DNA of 64,000 nucleotides from an uncultured Alteromonas sp. (GCF_913058315.1 NZ_CAJXQY010000002.1:1-64000), one strand, 5' to 3'; positions 27,171 to 38,126 are shown, counted from the first letter of the stretch. Notes: generated by a model not told the origin, from the letters alone. Program-made: numbers and translations.

Positions 27171-27796
27171 ATTATTGCCTTTATAAACGCCAGACTCAGC
27201 ACCGCGGCGCTTTGGATATGCTCGCCCTGGGTCAGGCCGCTGGCCTTACGGGGTTTAAAACTGTGGTCGCCATCGGCCAGGTACGCAGTTTGAATTGAAG
27301 CAGGCAGCCCGTAGCTTTCCACTTCTTCGCGACGACCAAAGGTATCCCGCTCACCCTGAATAATTAGCAGCGGCTTTTGCAACGGGAGGAGATGTTCAGT
27401 GCGAAGCTTTTCAGGCTTGCCCGGTGGATGGAAGGGATACCCTAACGCAATGGCTCCCAGTGCCTCGGATTGTTCCAGGATAAGGGTGGCAACACGCCCT
27501 CCCATGCTCTTTCCGCCAATAAATAAAGGCAAATCCGGCCATTTATTTTGCACACTCGCAATCACCGACTGAAAACACGTTTCCAGTTTGGGCATTCTAT
27601 CCGGCGGCCGTTTTTTACCGGTGGCTTTTATGGTTGCCATATACTCAAAATTAAACCGCACCACATTAATATTCAATGCGGCCAGTTGCGCGGCCATATC
27701 GACCATAAACTCTGACTCTGCGCCTGCGCCAGCACCATGAGCTAAAATAATGGTGGCTACCGGTTGCGCGGGCGTATCCACATACCACTCAGACAA
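27167..27796 (-). CDS. Alpha/beta hydrolase, dienelactone-hydrolase-like
   Basis: This 209-residue hydrolase has the LAHGAGAG oxyanion region, the nucleophile elbow GGKSMGGR (about residue 93), an acidic residue in QGERDTFGRREE and a final catalytic His in GDHSFKPRK. This is the pattern of the short KAT8/TEX30-type family, of unknown substrate. It uses TTG as start, overlapping the end of gcvA by 8 bp, with GAGGAA upstream. It is an insertion relative to the E. coli gcvA-ygdD pair. Confidence 0.85.
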   Translation of the reverse strand: MSEWYVDTPAQPVATIILAHGAGAGAESEFMVDMAAQLAALNINVVRFNFEYMATIKATGKKRPPDRMPKLETCFQSVIASVQNKWPDLPLFIGGKSMGGRVATLILEQSEALGAIALGYPFHPPGKPEKLRTEHLLPLQKPLLIIQGERDTFGRREEVESYGLPASIQTAYLADGDHSFKPRKASGLTQGEHIQSAAVLSLAFIKAII

Positions 27797-28688
27797 AAGC
27801 TTGTTCCTCTTTGACTAAATTAACCACCCATTCACGAAAAGCGGCAATCTTACCCATATCACCCTGTCCCTCATGATATACCAGATAATAAGCATCCCGG
27901 CTCTCAAGTTTCTCTTCGAAGGGCATAATTAACCGACCGGCATCGAGCTCAGGCTTTGCCAGCACCGAATTTCCCAGGGCGATACCCTGCCCCAACGCCG
28001 CCGCCTGCATCACCATCATGGAGTGACTGAACACCGGCCCCTGATTGACATTTACGCCAGCAACACCAAAATGCTGCAGCCACATTTTCCAGATAGCCCG
28101 GCTGGAATCATGGAGCAATACATGATGCTTAAGGTCCGACAGCGTTTTCAGCTGCTTTGCGCCCTGAAATAAGCTGGGTGAACAAAGCGGCGTTAGAAAT
28201 TCGGTATGCAGCTTGTCTGCCTGAATGCCGTTCCATCTGCCGCGCCCATAATAAATAGCGACGTCGATATCATCAGTTAAAAAGCCTTCATCAAAGTCGA
28301 TAGCCTTCAAACGTACATCAATATCCGGGAACAACTGACTGAACTGACTGATTCTTGGTACCAGCCACTGACTGGCAAAACTCGGCGGTGTTGCTACGGT
28401 AATAGCCCCTTTACTGCCTCTGGCAAGCAAACGCTCAGTCGCATCCTGAAGGTTCTTAAAAATATCCTTCAACTCTAAAAAATAAGCCTGCCCTTCTTCA
28501 GTGAGCAGCAGGGTGCGGTTACGCCGGATAAATAATTTCAGCGATAAGAAATCTTCTAATGCTTTAATTTGATGGCTCACGGCCGCCTGGGTAACGAACA
28601 ATTCGTCCGCTGCGCGGGTAAAGCTCAAATGTCGTGCCGCGGCTTCAAAGGCCTTAAGGGCATTTAAGGGGGGTAAACGACGCTGCAT
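27789..28688 (-). CDS. gcvA: LysR-type regulator GcvA
   Basis: This 299-residue regulator starts with the winged helix-turn-helix (MQRRLPPLNALKAFEAAARHLSFTRAADELFVTQAAVSHQIK), which is nearly the GcvA sequence of E. coli (recalled), followed by a LysR co-inducer domain (about 90-295). GcvA controls the glycine cleavage genes in E. coli with GcvR. I chose the ATG at 28688; a TTG four codons upstream is less likely. No gcv genes are in the window. The order with ygdD and rlmM supports the symbol. Confidence 0.9.
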   Translation of the reverse strand: MQRRLPPLNALKAFEAAARHLSFTRAADELFVTQAAVSHQIKALEDFLSLKLFIRRNRTLLLTEEGQAYFLELKDIFKNLQDATERLLARGSKGAITVATPPSFASQWLVPRISQFSQLFPDIDVRLKAIDFDEGFLTDDIDVAIYYGRGRWNGIQADKLHTEFLTPLCSPSLFQGAKQLKTLSDLKHHVLLHDSSRAIWKMWLQHFGVAGVNVNQGPVFSHSMMVMQAAALGQGIALGNSVLAKPELDAGRLIMPFEEKLESRDAYYLVYHEGQGDMGKIAAFREWVVNLVKEEQAFV

Positions 28689-28845
28689 CAGGCACCACAA
28701 CCGGGCTGATGACGCGATGAAATACTCATAAGTTTTTCTAATCCAAACAAGGTAATTTTTTTCATTTTTCAGGACTGCATAAACTGTCTATTATTCACCC
28801 GAATTTTGGAAAATCTTCTTTAAAGGCAGAAGGTTAACCAGGTTT

Positions 28846-28870
28846 AAAAATGTTAATTTTTAACATTTTT
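28846..28870. promoter_or_regulatory. Perfect AT-rich palindrome upstream of a small secreted protein
   Basis: AAAAATGTTAA-TTT-TTAACATTTTT has 11-bp perfect arms and ends 37 bp before the ATG of the small secreted protein. An A/T palindrome of this form could be a repressor or regulator site between gcvA and this gene, or an RNA hairpin. No known regulator matches it with certainty. Confidence 0.45.
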
Positions 28871-28907
28871 AATACAATTAACTTTATTATTTTATTTAGG
28901 TGTGAAT

Positions 28908-29186
28908 ATGAAAAAACAACTTACAGCAGTATTATTGCTGGCCACTATGGGCTGGTCGGCTACCACTTTAGCAAATGAACTACAGCCATCACAATTACAG
29001 CCTGTTAACACTGCCATGGTATCAGTAGAAATCAGTATCGACCAACCGGCTCTCAACATTGAGTTGAGCATTATCAATCAGGTTAATGAAACCCTGCAAC
29101 AACAGTCAAAAAACAATGGCGCTTTGCTCATCGCCCGCGAGAGCAATTTACTGCCTGACCAGGAAGCAACCACTCGCACTGAGTAA
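28908..29186 (+). CDS. Small secreted protein, unknown
   Basis: This 92-residue protein has a signal peptide (KKQLTAVLLLATMGWSATTLA, cleavage after ALA-like site about residue 23) and a hydrophilic mature part of about 69 residues with Glu, Gln and Asn (VSVEISIDQPALNIELSIIN). There is no lipobox. I chose the ATG at 28908 because AGGTG lies 6 nt upstream; the GTG two codons before is embedded in that site. I do not recognise the family. It is monocistronic and ends in a strong hairpin. Confidence 0.6.
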   Translation: MKKQLTAVLLLATMGWSATTLANELQPSQLQPVNTAMVSVEISIDQPALNIELSIINQVNETLQQQSKNNGALLIARESNLLPDQEATTRTE

Positions 29187-29201
29187 TTTCCTGGCCTTCA
29201 C

Positions 29202-29246
29202 ACCTGACAAATGCTGTGCTGAACTCTTCAGCACAGCATTTCAGGT
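29202..29246. terminator. Strong hairpin between convergent genes
   Basis: AAATGCTGTGCTGA-ACTCT-TCAGCACAGCATTT is a perfect 14-bp stem, extended by ACCTG/CAGGT. It lies between the small secreted protein and kdsA. No U-tract follows on either strand, so it may terminate imperfectly or protect transcript ends. Confidence 0.5.
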
Positions 29247-29265
29247 CTTACCTTAACGAATCTTC

Positions 29266-30506
<1,241 letters not shown>

Positions 30507-30554
30507 AAAACTAGCACTCCTTGATTTCTTGTTGTTATGACCGGCTAACGGGCA

Positions 30555-32096
30555 TCAGCCGGCGTATTGACTCTGAATCACCTCAAACCTGTCGATATGC
30601 TTTAAGAACAGATCGACTAACGCCGGGTCAAATTGTTTGCCTGCAGCATTTTTGAGGGTATCCACTGTTTCCTCCAGCGACCAGGCTGGCTTATAACTAC
30701 GTTTATTGCGCAGCGCATCATAGGCATCCAGAATAGCCAGTATACGGCTTTGCAAGCTAACGTTATTACCGGCCAGACCGTCAGGGTAGCCCATGCCGTC
30801 CCACCGTTCGTGGTGATGACGAGCCAGTTGTGCAGCCAGCCTGATTATCGGCCGTTTGGAATCTTTAAAAATTCGGTAGCCAAATTCGGCATGCTTCTGA
30901 ATCTCGTGGTATTCCTCACTCGTAAGCGGTGCGTCTTTATTCAGCAACGAATACGGCACAAAGGAATTACCCACGTTATGCAGCGGCAAAGCGGTCAGAA
31001 GTTGCTGAATTTCAGCCTCGGGCATTCCTGCCAGGCGAGCTAATAACTCGCTCATGTGATTTAAGCGCTGGGCATGGTACTCATCGGTTTCACGGCTGTC
31101 CATAGCATCGCCCAGGCGCTGCACAATCTCATGATGAGTTTCGTTCAGCTCGGCACTGTCGAGCAGATTATCAAAGGCTAGCTGCACATTTTCAGTAAAC
31201 TTTTGCACCAGGCGTTTGTCGATATCGTTTACCGGGCGCGGTAAACCGGTTAAAAATAGCAACGACCCGTGATTTTTATCACTGCGACAATATGCAACCA
31301 GATGCTCTTCAGCATACACCACCTGCTGTTGTTGCAGCGCATCCTGGCACAGCTTATATTCAAACTCGTTAAGTGAATCCTTGAGCCGGTAGCCTTCTTT
31401 ACCGGCATATTCACCGTTACCGGCAAAAATATACATCTCGCCCGCCTGGCTGACGGGTTTAGGCAGTGCCACGGCAGAGGTAATATACGCAGCGTTTTTC
31501 GCTCCGCCCAGAATAGAGGCCAGCTGTTGGATCAGGCCTCGCATAAACCCTTCCAGTGAGCGCGAGGAAAATAAGTCGGCCGACGCATCAATGATTTTTT
31601 CCAGTCCTGCCCGGGCTTCCTCAATAGCAATGATGTCACGATAAGAGCGCAATGCGGCAATGATAACCGTAAAGAGCTTCTGCGCAGTCAGTTCCGTTTT
31701 GGATTTATAATCATTGATATCGTAGTTAATTATGACGTCTTTTTCCGGTGCCTGACCAGGCTGACCGGTGCGCAGAATGATCCGGGTAAAATGGTTTTCC
31801 AGATCATTTCGAATGTAATCGGCGACTCTAAGACCAGCATCGTCAGACTCCATCACCACATCGAGGAGCACTACGGCAATATCGTTATGTGCGCGCAGTA
31901 CCCGCTTGGCTTCTTCGCCATCGAAGGCACTCATAAAGGTCAGCGCTCTGCCGTTCAGCGTAAAGTCGTTTAGCGCCAGTTTGGTAATGGCGTGAACTTC
32001 TGGCTCATCATCAACGATTAATACCTTCCAGTAGCCAACTTCGTCCGCCTCAGGTTCATCATCGTCAGCGACAAACAAAAACTCGTCATCGTTCAT
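30555..32096 (-). CDS. Response regulator with DUF3369 and degenerate HD-GYP domain
   Basis: This 513-residue protein has a receiver domain (about residues 20-150, with LIVDDEPEVHAITK and the phospho-acceptor Asp in VVLLDVVMES), a DUF3369 domain (about 165-310) and an HD-GYP-like domain (about 315-500). The GYP signature is intact (HHERWDGMGYPDGL), but the HD motif reads PLHNVGN where active enzymes have LHDIGK, so the metal-ligand Asp is Asn and the Lys is Asn. Cyclic-di-GMP hydrolysis may be lost. It sits between prmC and sirB2, an insertion compared with E. coli. Confidence 0.88.
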   Translation of the reverse strand: MNDDEFLFVADDDEPEADEVGYWKVLIVDDEPEVHAITKLALNDFTLNGRALTFMSAFDGEEAKRVLRAHNDIAVVLLDVVMESDDAGLRVADYIRNDLENHFTRIILRTGQPGQAPEKDVIINYDINDYKSKTELTAQKLFTVIIAALRSYRDIIAIEEARAGLEKIIDASADLFSSRSLEGFMRGLIQQLASILGGAKNAAYITSAVALPKPVSQAGEMYIFAGNGEYAGKEGYRLKDSLNEFEYKLCQDALQQQQVVYAEEHLVAYCRSDKNHGSLLFLTGLPRPVNDIDKRLVQKFTENVQLAFDNLLDSAELNETHHEIVQRLGDAMDSRETDEYHAQRLNHMSELLARLAGMPEAEIQQLLTALPLHNVGNSFVPYSLLNKDAPLTSEEYHEIQKHAEFGYRIFKDSKRPIIRLAAQLARHHHERWDGMGYPDGLAGNNVSLQSRILAILDAYDALRNKRSYKPAWSLEETVDTLKNAAGKQFDPALVDLFLKHIDRFEVIQSQYAG

Positions 32097-32149
32097 TCTG
32101 CATATCCATCCTGTCTGAGTATTTCAGTTCCCTTAAGCTTATGTAGAAG

Positions 32150-33013
32150 CTAGGATTTTCGCCACTGAGCCAGTGTAATTCTTGGCAATCCGTTTAAATC
32201 GTCTATGCCCTGGCAGCCGCTAAACCCTCGCTCTTCGAAAAGCTCCTTTATCGACTCATGCTGAGTATACCCGTGTTCTATTAACAACCAACCACCTGAT
32301 GTTAAAAAATCAGGGGCCCGTTGAATAATGTCACGGATATCTTCCAGTCCATCCACACCAGCGGTCAGCGCAGACGCAGGCTCAAACCGCACATCGCCCT
32401 GCTGCAAATACTCACTGTCAGATTCTACATACGGAGGATTGGTGACAATCAGGTCAAACTGATTGGCTGGAGCCATGGCATCGAACCAGTGACTAAGCAG
32501 CCAGTTAACCGTTAACTGGCCATTCAGCTGCGCATTTGCCGCCGCCAGGTCAAGCGCTTCGGAGATGCGATCCACACCAGTAAGGTGCCAGGCCGGTTTT
32601 TCCGTTTTTAAAGCCAGCGCAATTGCTCCCGTCCCGGTGCCCAGATCACAGACGCTGGCAGTATCGGGCAACGCCAGCGCCAGGGCGGTTTCAACCAGCA
32701 ATTCGGTTTCAGGGCGTGGGATCAGCGTGCTTTCATTGACCTTGAGAGTTAATGACCAAAACTCACGCGTACCGGTAAGATAGGCCACAGGGTGGCCTTC
32801 ACGACGTCTGGCGATAAGATTTTTAAAGTGGCTGTACTGAGATGACGTTAACGACTTATCGGGCCAGGTAAACAGATAGGTGCGCTGGCATTCCAGCACG
32901 GCACAGAGTAATACCCGACTATCTACGGCAGGTGATTCGCCTTGTTGCAGTTCACTCGTTGCCCAGGCCAGCGCCCGGGCAATCGTAACAGGATCGGTAT
33001 CCTTTTGATGCAC
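32150..33013 (-). CDS. prmC: Release factor glutamine methyltransferase PrmC
   Basis: This 287-residue methyltransferase modifies the GGQ glutamine of release factors 1 and 2. It has the SAM loop CDLGTGTGAIALAL (about residue 117) and the NPPY active-site motif (TNPPYVESD). The N-terminal helical domain covers about 75 residues. It begins with GTG, 2 bp after prfA, whose product is its substrate. The overlap with the family pattern is complete. Confidence 0.95.
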   Translation of the reverse strand: MHQKDTDPVTIARALAWATSELQQGESPAVDSRVLLCAVLECQRTYLFTWPDKSLTSSQYSHFKNLIARRREGHPVAYLTGTREFWSLTLKVNESTLIPRPETELLVETALALALPDTASVCDLGTGTGAIALALKTEKPAWHLTGVDRISEALDLAAANAQLNGQLTVNWLLSHWFDAMAPANQFDLIVTNPPYVESDSEYLQQGDVRFEPASALTAGVDGLEDIRDIIQRAPDFLTSGGWLLIEHGYTQHESIKELFEERGFSGCQGIDDLNGLPRITLAQWRKS

Positions 33014-33015
33014 TG

Positions 33016-34101
33016 TTAGTCGTCGGCCAGCGAGGCCAGCAGATCAGCCTGATGTTCCTGACGGATAGGTTCAAGCAGCAGACCCAGATTCCCTTCGATA
33101 ACTTCGTCCAGACGATATAAAGTAAGGTTAATACGGTGGTCTGTGACCCTGCCCTGGGGAAAGTTATAGGTACGAATTCGTTCAGAGCGGTCTCCGCTGC
33201 CCACCAGGTTGCGGCGTGTCGAGGCTTCTTCGGCGGCACGCTTATCTTCTTCAATCTGGTTTAGCCGGGCCGACAGAACAGACATCGCTTTCGCCCGGTT
33301 TTTATGCTGCGACCGCTCGTCCTGACATTCAACTACCACGCCTGAAGGCAAGTGCGTAATCCGAATAGCCGAGTCGGTTTTGTTAACGTGCTGACCACCG
33401 GCACCGGAAGCTCGAAAGGTATCGATGCGCAGTTCAGCCGGATTGATCTCAATGGCTTCTGATTCCGGTATTTCGGGTAATATTGCCACGGTACAGGCAG
33501 AGGTATGAACGCGCCCCTGAGACTCTGTTTCCGGAACACGTTGCACACGGTGACCACCAGACTCAAACTTCAGTACACCATAAGCGCCTTCGCCGGTTAC
33601 GTTGGCAATCACCTCTTTGAACCCACCATGCTCACCTTCGTTAGCACTGACCATTTCGATACGCCAGCCCTTGGTTTCAGCATAGCGGCTATACATGCGG
33701 AACAAGTCGCCGGCAAAAATGGCCGCTTCGTCGCCCCCGGCACCCGCCCGGATTTCGAGGAAGCAATTTCGGTCGTCATTCGGATCGCGGGGTAACAGCA
33801 GGATTTGTAAATCGGCTTCCAGACGCTCTATTTCCTGCTTGGCCGCTTTCATTTCTTCCTGCGCCATTTCCCGCATCTCAGCATCATCTTCGGCCATCAT
33901 TTCTTCGGCAGACGCTAAATCTTCTTCCGCTTGTTTATACGCGTTAAAACCCGCAACAACGTCTTCTAACTGGCTGAATTCTTTTGATAAGGAACGAAAT
34001 TTATCCTGATCCCCTATTACGCCGGGATCGCTCAACAGCGCTTGTACCTCAGCAAAACGTTCAACCAGGTTTTCCAACTTAATGACAACGGATTCTTTCA
34101 T
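33016..34101 (-). CDS. prfA: Peptide chain release factor 1
   Basis: This 361-residue factor recognises UAA and UAG. It has the PxT stop-codon-reading motif as PET in [14 protein letters not shown] and the GGQ hydrolysis motif in [22 protein letters not shown] precedes the ATG. It lies between hemA and prmC in the conserved order and is likely co-transcribed with both. Confidence 0.97.
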   Translation of the reverse strand: MKESVVIKLENLVERFAEVQALLSDPGVIGDQDKFRSLSKEFSQLEDVVAGFNAYKQAEEDLASAEEMMAEDDAEMREMAQEEMKAAKQEIERLEADLQILLLPRDPNDDRNCFLEIRAGAGGDEAAIFAGDLFRMYSRYAETKGWRIEMVSANEGEHGGFKEVIANVTGEGAYGVLKFESGGHRVQRVPETESQGRVHTSACTVAILPEIPESEAIEINPAELRIDTFRASGAGGQHVNKTDSAIRITHLPSGVVVECQDERSQHKNRAKAMSVLSARLNQIEEDKRAAEEASTRRNLVGSGDRSERIRTYNFPQGRVTDHRINLTLYRLDEVIEGNLGLLLEPIRQEHQADLLASLADD

Positions 34102-34125
34102 ACTTTTCCTGAAATAAAATACAGA

Positions 34126-35391
34126 TTATCTGGACTCGTCATTGTCCAGTTCAAACACCCGACTCAGCCACTTTGTGGTGTGCTGATCAACCTGCGTTGA
34201 CGCATCCCGCAATGCACGGGTAGGTGCATGTAATAAGTTATTGGTTAACTTGTAAGCCAGCTCTTCAACTACCGTCTCGGCCGCTTTGCCTTCCTGCAGT
34301 TGTTTTAATGCTTTGTCGACCAGTTCCTGACGCTGCAGATTGCCGCGATCGCGGTATTGTTTAACCAAATCCACCGTTTGCCGGGACTGTTGCCACTGTA
34401 GGTAGCTAATGACCTGCTGCTGGATAATTTTAACAGCTTCTTCAGCGGCCTGCTCACGGGAAGCCATATTTTGTTGCACAATGTGCTGCAAGTCATCCAC
34501 AGTGTACAGGTAGGCGTCGCCTAATTCGTTGACCTGGGCTTCAATATCCCTGGGCACGGCCAGGTCAACCATAAACATCGGCAGGTTACGGCGCTGTTTA
34601 AGCGCATCCTCTACCATCCCCTTACCAATTAGCGGCAGCTGACTAGCGGTTGAACTGATCACAATATCAAATTTGTGCAATGTTTCCGGTAGCTGACTCA
34701 GGGTCATAACCTCAGCACCCAGCGTGCCTGCAAGGTTCTCCGCACGGGCCCGGGTGCGATTCGCAACGGCCAGTTTCTGAACGCCCTGTTCTTTGAGGTG
34801 CTGGGCAACCAGTTCAATGGTTTCTCCGGCACCCACCAATAATACTGAGCGCTCAGGTAAACGAGCGAAAATGTGTTTTGCCAGTTGCACCGCGGCAAAA
34901 GCCACCGAGACCGCATTCGCACCAATCTCGGTTTCGGTTCTAACCCGCTTGGCTACGGCAAAGGTATGCTGAAACAATTTATCAAACTGGGTATTCACCA
35001 TGCCAGAGTGCTTGGCATTATTGTAAGCCTGTTTAATTTGGCCCAGAATTTGCGGTTCACCAAGAACCAGTGAGTCCAGCCCACTGGCCACTTTCATCAC
35101 ATGTTCAATGGCGGCAGCCTGTTCATAAATGTAGGCATTAGCACTTAACTGGCTGGCATCAACATTATGAAAATCTGCTAGCCATTCAATGAGTTGGTCG
35201 GCACAGCTCGATTCGGAAGACACATAAACTTCGGTGCGATTACAGGTAGACACAATCACCGACTCTTCAACGCCATTCAGGTGGTTTAATGACGACAACG
35301 CCTCAACCAGCGAATCCGGTGTGAACGCTACTTTTTCGCGCAACTCAACCGGAGCAGTTTTGTGGTTAATTCCGAGGGCAATCAGGGTCAT
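34126..35391 (-). CDS. hemA: Glutamyl-tRNA reductase HemA
   Basis: This 421-residue enzyme makes glutamate-1-semialdehyde from glutamyl-tRNA, the first step of the C5 tetrapyrrole path. The catalytic Cys lies in STCNRTEVYV (about residue 50). The NADPH-binding Rossmann part has LLVGAGETIE at about 183, and the C-terminal helical dimerisation domain follows. It is divergent from lolB with 113 bp between starts, as in E. coli. The ribosome binding site is weak. Confidence 0.96.
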   Translation of the reverse strand: MTLIALGINHKTAPVELREKVAFTPDSLVEALSSLNHLNGVEESVIVSTCNRTEVYVSSESSCADQLIEWLADFHNVDASQLSANAYIYEQAAAIEHVMKVASGLDSLVLGEPQILGQIKQAYNNAKHSGMVNTQFDKLFQHTFAVAKRVRTETEIGANAVSVAFAAVQLAKHIFARLPERSVLLVGAGETIELVAQHLKEQGVQKLAVANRTRARAENLAGTLGAEVMTLSQLPETLHKFDIVISSTASQLPLIGKGMVEDALKQRRNLPMFMVDLAVPRDIEAQVNELGDAYLYTVDDLQHIVQQNMASREQAAEEAVKIIQQQVISYLQWQQSRQTVDLVKQYRDRGNLQRQELVDKALKQLQEGKAAETVVEELAYKLTNNLLHAPTRALRDASTQVDQHTTKWLSRVFELDNDESR

Positions 35392-35504
35392 GGGGTTCGT
35401 TTACGGCTACAATGGAGCGGCATTGTACGAAAAAGCCAAAATGATTGAAAGTGTCGATAGTTCTATGTTCAACTATCAACCCGATAGATTTTATAGGTTA
35501 GCCC

Positions 35505-36107
35505 GTGTTTCGTCAGGTATTTATCTTTCTGTTTGTAATCCTTCTCAGTGCCTGTGCAACACGTCCGCAGGCCCCTCAGGGGCAGATTAACTTACCGGCT
35601 CAGCTGATCAAGCTTGACGCCATTAAGCATTGGAATATTAATGGTAAGCTGGCTTTAAAAGAGCCGGAAAAATCGGTCAGTGCCACACTTCGCTGGCAGG
35701 TGACGGACCCCTTATTTACCTTCAGACTCAGTAACTTTTTAGGTGTTACCCTGGTCGATATGCAACAAAGCGAGGATGGGGCACGGCTGGAGGCTGACGA
35801 TGAAATATACACCGATCCTTCGGCGACCGCCCTGCTCTACCAGACCACCGGCTGGGACATTCCACTAGAGCAGTTATTAAGCTGGGTGAAAGGCGTGCCC
35901 CGGGCCGGCGATAATTATACCCTGAACGAAAACGGCCTGTTAAAACAGCTCAAGCCTGGCTGTCGCCAGTGCGCCGGCTGGCAGGTAGACTATGCGCAGT
36001 ACGGGCAGGTAGATGACGTTTTCCTGCCTCACAATATAAAACTGACCAATACGGCTCAGCCTGAACAGTGGATAAAAATAAGAATCTCGCAATGGACACT
36101 CAATTAA
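35505..36107 (+). CDS. lolB: Outer membrane lipoprotein receptor LolB
   Basis: This 200-residue lipoprotein has a signal peptide and lipobox LSAC (FLFVILLSACATR), then the LolB beta-barrel pattern (IKHWNINGKLALKEPEKSVSATLRWQ, VPRAGDNYTLNENGLLKQL). LolB accepts lipoproteins from LolA and inserts them into the outer membrane. The start is GTG with AGG upstream. Its end overlaps ispE by 16 bp. Confidence 0.93.
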   Translation: MFRQVFIFLFVILLSACATRPQAPQGQINLPAQLIKLDAIKHWNINGKLALKEPEKSVSATLRWQVTDPLFTFRLSNFLGVTLVDMQQSEDGARLEADDEIYTDPSATALLYQTTGWDIPLEQLLSWVKGVPRAGDNYTLNENGLLKQLKPGCRQCAGWQVDYAQYGQVDDVFLPHNIKLTNTAQPEQWIKIRISQWTLN

Positions 36108-36949
36108 GTCGCGACTGGTGGCCGAGCCCGGCCAAACTCAATTTGTTTTTACATATCCTGGGCCGCAACGAAAAAGGTTATCACCTGCTGCAAACCCTTT
36201 TCCAAATGCTCGATGTGGGTGACGCACTGGCGTTTGAAGCCAATCACACCGGCATCATCAGGCTGGCAACCCCCATTTCCGGGGTTAATACTGAAGATAA
36301 CTTAATTTACCGTGCCGCCAGGTTGTTGCAAAACCATACCAACACATCCCAAGGGTGCGACATTTACATTGAAAAACAATTACCTATGGGTGGTGGCATT
36401 GGCGGAGGCTCGTCTAACGCCGCGACCACTTTGGTGGCTCTGAATCATATTTGGCAGTGTGGTCTGTCCACTGAGGCTTTGGCTGCACTGGGTCTGGAAC
36501 TGGGTGCAGATGTACCGATTTTTGTACACGGGAAAACGGCTTTCGCCGCGGGTGTAGGCGAACAGATACATCCTGTCAGCCTCGATGACAGCTGGTATCT
36601 GGTGGTGTTCCCCGGGGTGAATATAAGCACTGCAGAGGTGTTTTCACATCCAGATTTACCGCGCGATACCCCACCTATTGACTGGCAGCATTATACTTTT
36701 GATGCAACGCAAAATGATTGTCAGAAAATTGTCTGTAAAAGCCAACCGGAAGTTGCAAAATTATTACAGTGGTTGTTACACTACGCACCGTCGAGGATGA
36801 CAGGCACAGGCGCGTGCGTATTTGCTACATTTAGTGACCCGGATCAGGCAAAGGCAGTGCAGCAAGCGCTTCCTGAAAACTGGTACGGATTCGTTGCCAA
36901 AGGCGTAAATACCTCACCGCTTCAATTAAAATTACAACAGGTGTCCTGA
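36092..36949 (+). CDS. ispE: 4-diphosphocytidyl-2-C-methyl-D-erythritol kinase IspE
   Basis: This 285-residue GHMP kinase of the MEP isoprenoid path has the N-terminal WPSPAKLNLFLHI motif and the ATP-binding LPMGGGIGGGSSNAATTL loop (about residue 96). I chose the ATG at 36092, inside the end of lolB, because it gives the usual N-terminus; a GTG eight codons upstream is possible. The next gene is tRNA-Gln, then prs. Confidence 0.95.
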   Translation: MDTQLSRDWWPSPAKLNLFLHILGRNEKGYHLLQTLFQMLDVGDALAFEANHTGIIRLATPISGVNTEDNLIYRAARLLQNHTNTSQGCDIYIEKQLPMGGGIGGGSSNAATTLVALNHIWQCGLSTEALAALGLELGADVPIFVHGKTAFAAGVGEQIHPVSLDDSWYLVVFPGVNISTAEVFSHPDLPRDTPPIDWQHYTFDATQNDCQKIVCKSQPEVAKLLQWLLHYAPSRMTGTGACVFATFSDPDQAKAVQQALPENWYGFVAKGVNTSPLQLKLQQVS

Positions 36950-36969
36950 GCCAGAACGACTAACATTGA

Positions 36970-37045
36970 TGGGGTATAGCCAAGTTGGTAAGGCAGCGGG
37001 TTTTGATCCCGCCATCCGTAGGTTCGAGTCCTGCTACCCCAGCCA
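36970..37045 (+). tRNA. tRNA-Gln (anticodon TTG)
   Basis: The 76-nt cloverleaf has acceptor TGGGGTA/TACCCCA, anticodon stem GCGGG/CCCGC with loop TTTTGAT (anticodon TTG), the GGTTCGAGTCC T-arm and an encoded CCA end. It sits between ispE and prs. It is identical over all 76 bases to the copy at 45848-45923. Confidence 0.96.
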
Positions 37046-37077
37046 CCTCCTACTTAAAATGCACTGAGGAAACACTT

Positions 37078-38025
37078 GTGCCAGACATGAAGCTCTTTGC
37101 AGGTAACGCTGTTCCTGAACTAGCCCAGAAAGTTGCCAATCGCCTCTATACCAAACTTGGAAATGCCACAGTTGGCCGTTTTAGCGACGGCGAGATAGCA
37201 GTAGAAATTCATGAAAACGTCCGTGGTTCGGACGTTTTTATTATCCAGTCTACCTGTGCACCTACCAATGATAACCTGATGGAGCTTATTGTGATGATTG
37301 ACGCCCTGCGTCGTGCATCAGCTGGCCGAATCACTGCGGTTATTCCTTACTTTGGTTATGCGCGCCAGGATCGCCGGGTGCGTTCGGCCCGGGTGCCGAT
37401 TACGGCCAAAGTGGTTGCTGACTTTCTGTCTAACGTAGGCGTTGACCGCGTATTAACCATCGACCTGCACGCCGAGCAAATCCAGGGGTTCTTTGACGTA
37501 CCGGTAGACAACGCGTTCGGAACACCAATCCTGTTAAACGATATGTTTCAGCGTGATTTCGTTGAGCCCATCGTGGTTTCGCCAGATATTGGCGGTGTAG
37601 TGCGAGCTCGCGCTACAGCTAAACTCCTTAACGATACCGATCTGGCTATTATCGATAAACGCCGTCCGAAAGCTAACGTAGCCCAGGTAATGAACATTAT
37701 CGGTGACGTTAAGGATCGCGACTGTATTATCGTTGATGACATGATCGACACCGGCGGTACCCTGGCGAAAGCGGCGGAAGCCCTGAAAGCCCATGGTGCA
37801 CGTAAGGTTTATGCCTATGCTACCCACGCTATTTTCTCGGGCAACGCAGCCAACAACCTTAAAGAGTCTGTGATTGATGAGATTATTGTTACTGACAGTA
37901 TTCCATTGAGCACTGACATGGCGGCGATTGGTAAAGTCAAACAACTTACGCTGTCTGAGATGCTCGCTGAAACAATCCGTCGTATCAGCAATGAAGAGTC
38001 AATTTCTGCAATGTTTGAATACTAA
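37078..38025 (+). CDS. prs: Ribose-phosphate pyrophosphokinase Prs
   Basis: This 315-residue enzyme makes PRPP from ribose-5-phosphate and ATP. It is nearly E. coli-like in sequence (recalled), with the pyrophosphate/ribose-binding motif [17 protein letters not shown] and the RRPKANV loop. I chose the GTG start at 37078 ([15 protein letters not shown]) because GAGGAA lies just upstream and the E. coli protein starts there too. The open frame runs on upstream through the tRNA gene, which is not coding. A terminator follows. Confidence 0.96.
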   Translation: MPDMKLFAGNAVPELAQKVANRLYTKLGNATVGRFSDGEIAVEIHENVRGSDVFIIQSTCAPTNDNLMELIVMIDALRRASAGRITAVIPYFGYARQDRRVRSARVPITAKVVADFLSNVGVDRVLTIDLHAEQIQGFFDVPVDNAFGTPILLNDMFQRDFVEPIVVSPDIGGVVRARATAKLLNDTDLAIIDKRRPKANVAQVMNIIGDVKDRDCIIVDDMIDTGGTLAKAAEALKAHGARKVYAYATHAIFSGNAANNLKESVIDEIIVTDSIPLSTDMAAIGKVKQLTLSEMLAETIRRISNEESISAMFEY

Positions 38026-38044
38026 GCACTGATAATTCGTTTTC

Positions 38045-38069
38045 AAAAGCCAGCATTGCTGGCTTTTTT
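38045..38069 (+). terminator. Rho-independent terminator after prs
   Basis: AAAAGCCAGC-ATT-GCTGGCTTTT is a perfect 10-bp stem followed by a T-run on the plus strand, 20 bp after the prs stop. Confidence 0.85.
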
Positions 38070-38126
38070 ATTGCCTGCCTGTTGCGCTGTTCAGGCAAAT
38101 CAGTGAGCTGTTGCTATAGTTAAAGA

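Noticed and set aside
36985-37077. N-terminal extension of prs through the tRNA-Gln gene
   Set aside because: The tRNA is real and the GTG at 37078 has a ribosome binding site and the family N-terminus.
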